Below the pieces are notes generated by a model, which was given only the letters and a program-made list of their open reading frames with translations, was not told the origin of the DNA and ran no database searches. The position numbers and the translations under genes are program-made. Positions 6,773-10,128 of a DNA stretch of 10,128 bases are shown here, piece by piece (the first letter of the stretch is position 1; every line of letters begins with the position of its first letter). The stretch is taken from positions 1 to 10,128 of the forward strand of contig JASLHV010000451.1 in the NCBI GenBank assembly GCA_030153205.1, written 5' to 3'. Source of the stretch: Roseiarcus sp. (GTDB taxonomy: Bacteria; Pseudomonadota; Alphaproteobacteria; Rhizobiales; Beijerinckiaceae).

Positions 6773-6979
6773 CATAAGCGGCTGGCCAATTATGTGGACC
6801 TGTCCCTTCAATTCGGCGACTCTCCCTTATCGAGTTCATCCTCGTGACGCGATAGTTGCAATTCCAGAGCGACGAGCTGCTGCCTCGGCTCTGACTCTCG
6901 TCGTGAGAAGAATAGAAAAATGCAGTGCTACGTACGAGAGGAGAGGTGAGGGCGTAATTGGGATGAGAGTACTCTTAAG
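6773..6979 (+). promoter_or_regulatory. mprF: Leader region of mprF
   Basis: The 207 bases between the ClC stop and the mprF start hold an inverted repeat, CGACGAG (6870-6876) with CTCGTCG (6897-6903), a seven-pair stem with a 20-base loop. A purine-rich tract with AGGAGAGGTGAGGG follows at 6939-6952. That tract is the best ribosome-binding-like sequence in the region, but it lies 27 bases before the mprF ATG, too far to serve it directly. No T-run terminator follows the ClC gene, so readthrough from it is possible. No clear -35/-10 pair was found. Confidence 0.4.
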
Positions 6980-6983
6980 ATGA
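6963..6983 (+). CDS. Possible six-codon leader peptide coupled to mprF
   Basis: ATG 6963 opens the short frame MRVLLR, whose TGA (6981-6983) overlaps the mprF start in the four-base form ATGA. The purine-rich tract 6939-6952 lies just upstream. The same frame is open back to an ATG at 6792 (63 codons), but that start has no ribosome binding site and the composition is unconvincing. Termination here would deliver ribosomes to mprF, which lacks its own good site. This is an inference from spacing. Confidence 0.25.
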   Translation: MRVLLR

Positions 6984-9637
6984 CCTCGGCCACGCACTCG
7001 CCCGCTGCTAGGTCGCACCGTGTAAGGTCGCCCATAGGCGCGCCGGTGAAAGAGTCGCGATTTTCGCAAATTGGCGGCCGTCAGCGCAACTTGCTCATCG
7101 CAATGACGGTAATCGCCGCGGGCGCTGTCCTCTTGACTCCTTTCGACGATGTCGTCTCGAGAATAGACTATCGAGAGATGATGAAGTCCCTGAGAGGGAT
7201 GTCATTAGGCTCGTTGGTCCTGTCGGTCGGCGCGACCGCATTCAGCTTTGGCGCGCTCGTAGCGCGGGATGCGTGCGCGCTTCGCTATGTGGCGGCGAAG
7301 GCTTCGCCTGCCGCGATTGTTCTAGCGGGGTTTTGCGGATCTGCGCTGGGCAATGCCGCCGGGCTCGGCGCTCTTACTGCGGCTGCGGTGCGATATCGTA
7401 TCTACGGCGCCGTCGGCGTTAAATCCCAAGACATTGCGCTATTGTTGCTGTTCGTTTTGGGTGGCTTTGCGCTCGGTCTAGCAAGTGTCGGCGCGGCTGC
7501 GGCGCTGTTCGAGGCCGATCCTATCGCCGCAATGCTTGGCTGGTCCGCGACGCCGCTTCGCGTTGTATCGTCGGCGACGCTGGCCTCAGTCGCGTGTCTC
7601 TTTATTTTTGGAATGCGGGGAGAAGCGAGTATTGGTGGGATCACGATAGCTGCGCCCACTCGGACAGCCGCCGCGACGCAACTCGCCCTAACGTCATTCC
7701 GGTTATTCGGTGCGGCGATGGCCCTGTGGACGCTTCTGCCGCCGACGCAGGTGAGCTTCTTCGCCTTCGTGGCGATTTTCGCGGCTGCTACGGCGCTCGG
7801 CGCCGTCAGCCATCTTCCCGGCGGCCTCGGTGTATTCGAACTTGTGGTGTTATGGGCATTTCGCGGCCGCTCGTCCTCGTCAGACGCCGTTGTCGCTGCT
7901 CTTGTCGCCTATCGCGGCGTCTACTATTTCCTGCCTCTTATTTGCTCTGCACTAATGTTTGTCGCCTTCGAGTTGCGCTCGGCTGCGCAACACCCGCCGA
8001 CGAGGACAGACGATCGCCTCGCTGGAGCGGCTGCTCGCCTCATCCCGACGTTCGTTAGCGCTCTGGCCTTTGCCACGGGCGTGATGCTGCTCGTGTCCGG
8101 AGCGACTCCGATTTTTGGACACCGGCTCGTCGAACTATCCCGACACGTTCCACTATGGGTTGTGGAAACATCCAGTTTCCTTGGCAGCGTGATCGGCGTC
8201 GTGTTTCTATTCGTTGCACACGGATTGATTGATCGACGCGACGGCGCGTGGCGCCTGGCGCTTGCTCTCAGCCTGTCGAGTCTCATCTTTTCGTTGTTGA
8301 AGGGGCTCGCCTTCGGCGAAGCAGCATTCCTCGTATTTTTCTCATGCCTTTTGTTGGCGACCCGGCAACAGTTCACGCGTCCGACCTCCATGTTTGACCA
8401 ACCTTTCACTTGGGGCTGGACCAATGCCGTAGGCGCCATTCTCGTCGAGTCGTTCGGTATCCTGTGGCTGGCTTTTCACCATGTCCAGTCAGGTCTACAC
8501 GGGCTTTGGTGGCAGTTCGAATTCGACGCCCAGGCGCCGCGCGCCATCCGGGCGTTGCTCGGCGCCTCGGTCGTCGCGGTTTCCTTTGGTTTGCGGCAAT
8601 TGTTGCGGGCGCCGGCCGGATCGGCGCAATCGCCGAATGCGCTCGAACTGGAGGATGCGGGAAAGATTATCGAAAGGCACTGTCGCGGAGACGCGATGAT
8701 GGCTTATATGGGAGACAAATCGTTCCTGTTCTCGCCCTCCAGATCTACTTTCCTGATGTTTGGAAAGCGCGGCCGTAGCTGGATCGCCTTGTTCGACCCG
8801 ATTGGACCGCATGAAGACTGGTCCGACCTTATCAATCAGTTCATCAGGGTTTCGAAGGACCACGGCGGCCGCGCCAGCTTCTATCATGTCCGACCAGAGA
8901 ACTTGCCGATCTATCTCGACGCCGGATTCACCGCGATGAAACTCGGCGAGGAAGCGGTCGTCGATCTTGCGGGTTTTCACCTTAAGGGAGGACAATCGGC
9001 TCATCTGCGGTACGCACTCAAGCGCGGTGAACGCGATGGACTGCGATTTGAACTTCTGCCGCCAGAACAGTCGCCGTCCAGCTTAGACGACCTCGCGGCA
9101 ATTTCGAAGCGATGGATGGATGCTCGGCACGGTGAGGAGAAGGGCTTTTCTGTCGCGGCCTTCGAGCGATATTTTGTCTCGCGCCAGCACGTAGGTGTTT
9201 TAATTGAGAAAGGCCAGACTGTCGCCTTCGCATCGGCGATGATTACAAGCGCCGGCGACGAGGCGACGCTTGGTCTCATGCGTTCCGCTGCCCTCAAAAG
9301 TCCAGTGGCCATGGAGTTCCTGTTCACGAGCCTAATTCTAGCTCTCCGCGATTTGGGCTATGCTCGATTCAGTTTGGGTGTCGTCCCTCTCGCCGGGCTA
9401 CGGTCCGCGCCGCTGGCGTCGAGATGGCATCGCATCGCCGCTCTAATCTGGAAGCACGGCGACCGGTTTTATAATTTCCAAGGGCTACGGGCGTTCAAAA
9501 ACAAATTCAATCCCCGTTGGGAACCGCGCTACTTCGTCGCGGCGGGCGCGCTCGGTCCGTTCGTCACCCTTGCGGACGCCGCTGCCTTGATCAACGCCGG
9601 CCCCACGCGACCGCGGGAGGAGGGTTATGGCGCGTAG
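6980..9637 (+). CDS. mprF: Bifunctional lysyl-phosphatidylglycerol synthase/flippase MprF (LpiA)
   Basis: An 885-residue inner-membrane protein that transfers lysine from lysyl-tRNA to phosphatidylglycerol and moves the product to the outer leaflet, lowering the negative surface charge. The length fits full-size MprF/LpiA. Residues 36-545 are the flippase part, with many hydrophobic segments and the motif LPGGLGVFE (279-287), typical of this family. Residues 550-870 are the soluble synthase domain: AYMGDKSFLFSPS (575-587), WIALFDPIGP (601-610), HLRYALKRGERDGL (675-688) and the terminal YNFQGLRAFKNKFNPRWEPR (831-850), which matches the FKxKFxPxWxxRY signature. The ATG at 6980 has no good ribosome binding site; coupling to a leader frame is possible. 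The stop overlaps acvB by 11 bases. In rhizobia the gene is called lpiA (low-pH inducible) and forms an operon with atvA. The aminoacyl group is inferred as lysine from family and partner. Confidence 0.96.
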   Translation: MTSATHSPAARSHRVRSPIGAPVKESRFSQIGGRQRNLLIAMTVIAAGAVLLTPFDDVVSRIDYREMMKSLRGMSLGSLVLSVGATAFSFGALVARDACALRYVAAKASPAAIVLAGFCGSALGNAAGLGALTAAAVRYRIYGAVGVKSQDIALLLLFVLGGFALGLASVGAAAALFEADPIAAMLGWSATPLRVVSSATLASVACLFIFGMRGEASIGGITIAAPTRTAAATQLALTSFRLFGAAMALWTLLPPTQVSFFAFVAIFAAATALGAVSHLPGGLGVFELVVLWAFRGRSSSSDAVVAALVAYRGVYYFLPLICSALMFVAFELRSAAQHPPTRTDDRLAGAAARLIPTFVSALAFATGVMLLVSGATPIFGHRLVELSRHVPLWVVETSSFLGSVIGVVFLFVAHGLIDRRDGAWRLALALSLSSLIFSLLKGLAFGEAAFLVFFSCLLLATRQQFTRPTSMFDQPFTWGWTNAVGAILVESFGILWLAFHHVQSGLHGLWWQFEFDAQAPRAIRALLGASVVAVSFGLRQLLRAPAGSAQSPNALELEDAGKIIERHCRGDAMMAYMGDKSFLFSPSRSTFLMFGKRGRSWIALFDPIGPHEDWSDLINQFIRVSKDHGGRASFYHVRPENLPIYLDAGFTAMKLGEEAVVDLAGFHLKGGQSAHLRYALKRGERDGLRFELLPPEQSPSSLDDLAAISKRWMDARHGEEKGFSVAAFERYFVSRQHVGVLIEKGQTVAFASAMITSAGDEATLGLMRSAALKSPVAMEFLFTSLILALRDLGYARFSLGVVPLAGLRSAPLASRWHRIAALIWKHGDRFYNFQGLRAFKNKFNPRWEPRYFVAAGALGPFVTLADAAALINAGPTRPREEGYGA

Positions 9638-10128
9638 TCTCGCATTGGTGATCATGGCTCTGGCTTGTTGGCTTAGTGCCGGCGCCACTGCCATAGCGCT
9701 CGACGGCGGGCGCTATGGAGACGTCAAACTTGCCCTTCCGCCGAATACGCCACGCGGTTACGTAGTTTTTTTCTCCGACTCTGGCGGTTGGAAAAGCGAT
9801 GACAACGCTCGACTGGAAGCGATCGCACGGGCTGGCGCTCTCGCAGTAGGCGTCGACACGGACTCATACCTTGATCGCGCCGCGCGTCTCGACCCTCGCT
9901 GCCTACAGCTTCTCGGCGACGCAGAAGGCCTGAGCCGCCAGTTGCAACGCCAGTACCCGGGAACGGAATACTACTTCCCCATCCTTACAGGAATTGGAAG
10001 AGGGGGAGCATTGGCCGGCGCGATCCTGGCACAGGCGCCAGGGGCGACGATAAAGGGAGCGGTTTCCCTCGACCCCTGGAGCTCGGTCGGGACGACGCGG
10101 GATTTCTGTCCCCGGGTGCTAACGCGAG
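9627..10128 (+). CDS. acvB: AcvB/VirJ family periplasmic protein, probable lysyl-phosphatidylglycerol hydrolase (3' truncated)
   Basis: The first 167 residues of a protein that runs beyond the window. The ATG at 9627 overlaps the mprF stop by 11 bases and has GGGAGGAGGG (9615-9624) just upstream, so translational coupling is likely. Residues 1-24 (MARSLALVIMALACWLSAGA then TAIA) form a signal peptide. The rest resembles the first of the two alpha/beta-hydrolase-like halves of AcvB: YVVFFSDSGGW (45-55), the helix after it, and an elbow GIGRGG (122-127) followed by ALAGAILAQAP. The elbow lacks the GxSxG serine. In AcvB the active VirJ-type half is the C-terminal one, which lies outside. AcvB of Agrobacterium (AtvA in Rhizobium tropici) is reported to cleave lysyl-phosphatidylglycerol made by LpiA, needed for acid tolerance and virulence. 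Position behind mprF supports the call strongly. Confidence 0.9.
   Translation, partial: MARSLALVIMALACWLSAGATAIALDGGRYGDVKLALPPNTPRGYVVFFSDSGGWKSDDNARLEAIARAGALAVGVDTDSYLDRAARLDPRCLQLLGDAEGLSRQLQRQYPGTEYYFPILTGIGRGGALAGAILAQAPGATIKGAVSLDPWSSVGTTRDFCPRVLTR

Noticed and set aside
6792..6983. 63-codon frame as a full gene before mprF
   Set aside because: There is no ribosome site at 6792 and the composition is poor. Only its last six codons, from ATG 6963, are kept as a possible leader.

Overview
The window looks like a piece of a moderately GC-rich alphaproteobacterial chromosome, probably of the order Hyphomicrobiales (Rhizobiales). The strongest pointer is the overlapping mprF/lpiA and acvB/atvA pair at the right end, an arrangement known from rhizobia and agrobacteria. 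Gene density and codon use fit this. I cannot name the genus from the sequence.

Layout: (1) 2-1700 holds the end of an ABC-2 type exporter, an ATPase cut by the left edge followed by an overlapping permease of NosF/NosY type. (2) 1701-4260 is a loosely packed stretch with only small genes: an exported 121-residue protein, an orphan frame with two CxxC pairs, and a 92-residue hypothetical protein. Between them lie long gaps, short repeats and possible gene remnants. It reads like an accessory or decaying zone. (3) 4261-6772 holds a MarR-type regulator on the minus strand, divergent from a ClC chloride channel with C-terminal CBS domains. They are separated by 196 bases that contain a perfect 12-base palindrome, the best operator candidate here. 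(4) 6773-9637 holds a 207-base leader and mprF/lpiA, encoding the lysyl-phosphatidylglycerol synthase/flippase. (5) From 9627 to the right edge lies the 5' part of acvB/atvA. It overlaps mprF by 11 bases and runs out of the window.

How the genes may work together: MprF adds lysine to phosphatidylglycerol and displays the lipid, making the envelope less negative. AcvB family proteins are periplasmic enzymes reported to hydrolyse the same lipid, so the pair sets its level. In rhizobia lpiA/atvA and a ClC gene (sycA) have each been tied to acid tolerance and symbiosis. A ClC channel under local MarR control next to the lipid pair therefore suggests an acid or envelope stress locus. That is an inference from gene order and known families.

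I saw no tRNA, rRNA, CRISPR array, intact insertion sequence or convincing intrinsic terminator. I did not find a clearly new multi-gene system. The most unusual points are the ClC with leucine at the internal proton-glutamate position, the ATGA-coupled leader frame before mprF, and the orphan CxxC frame.
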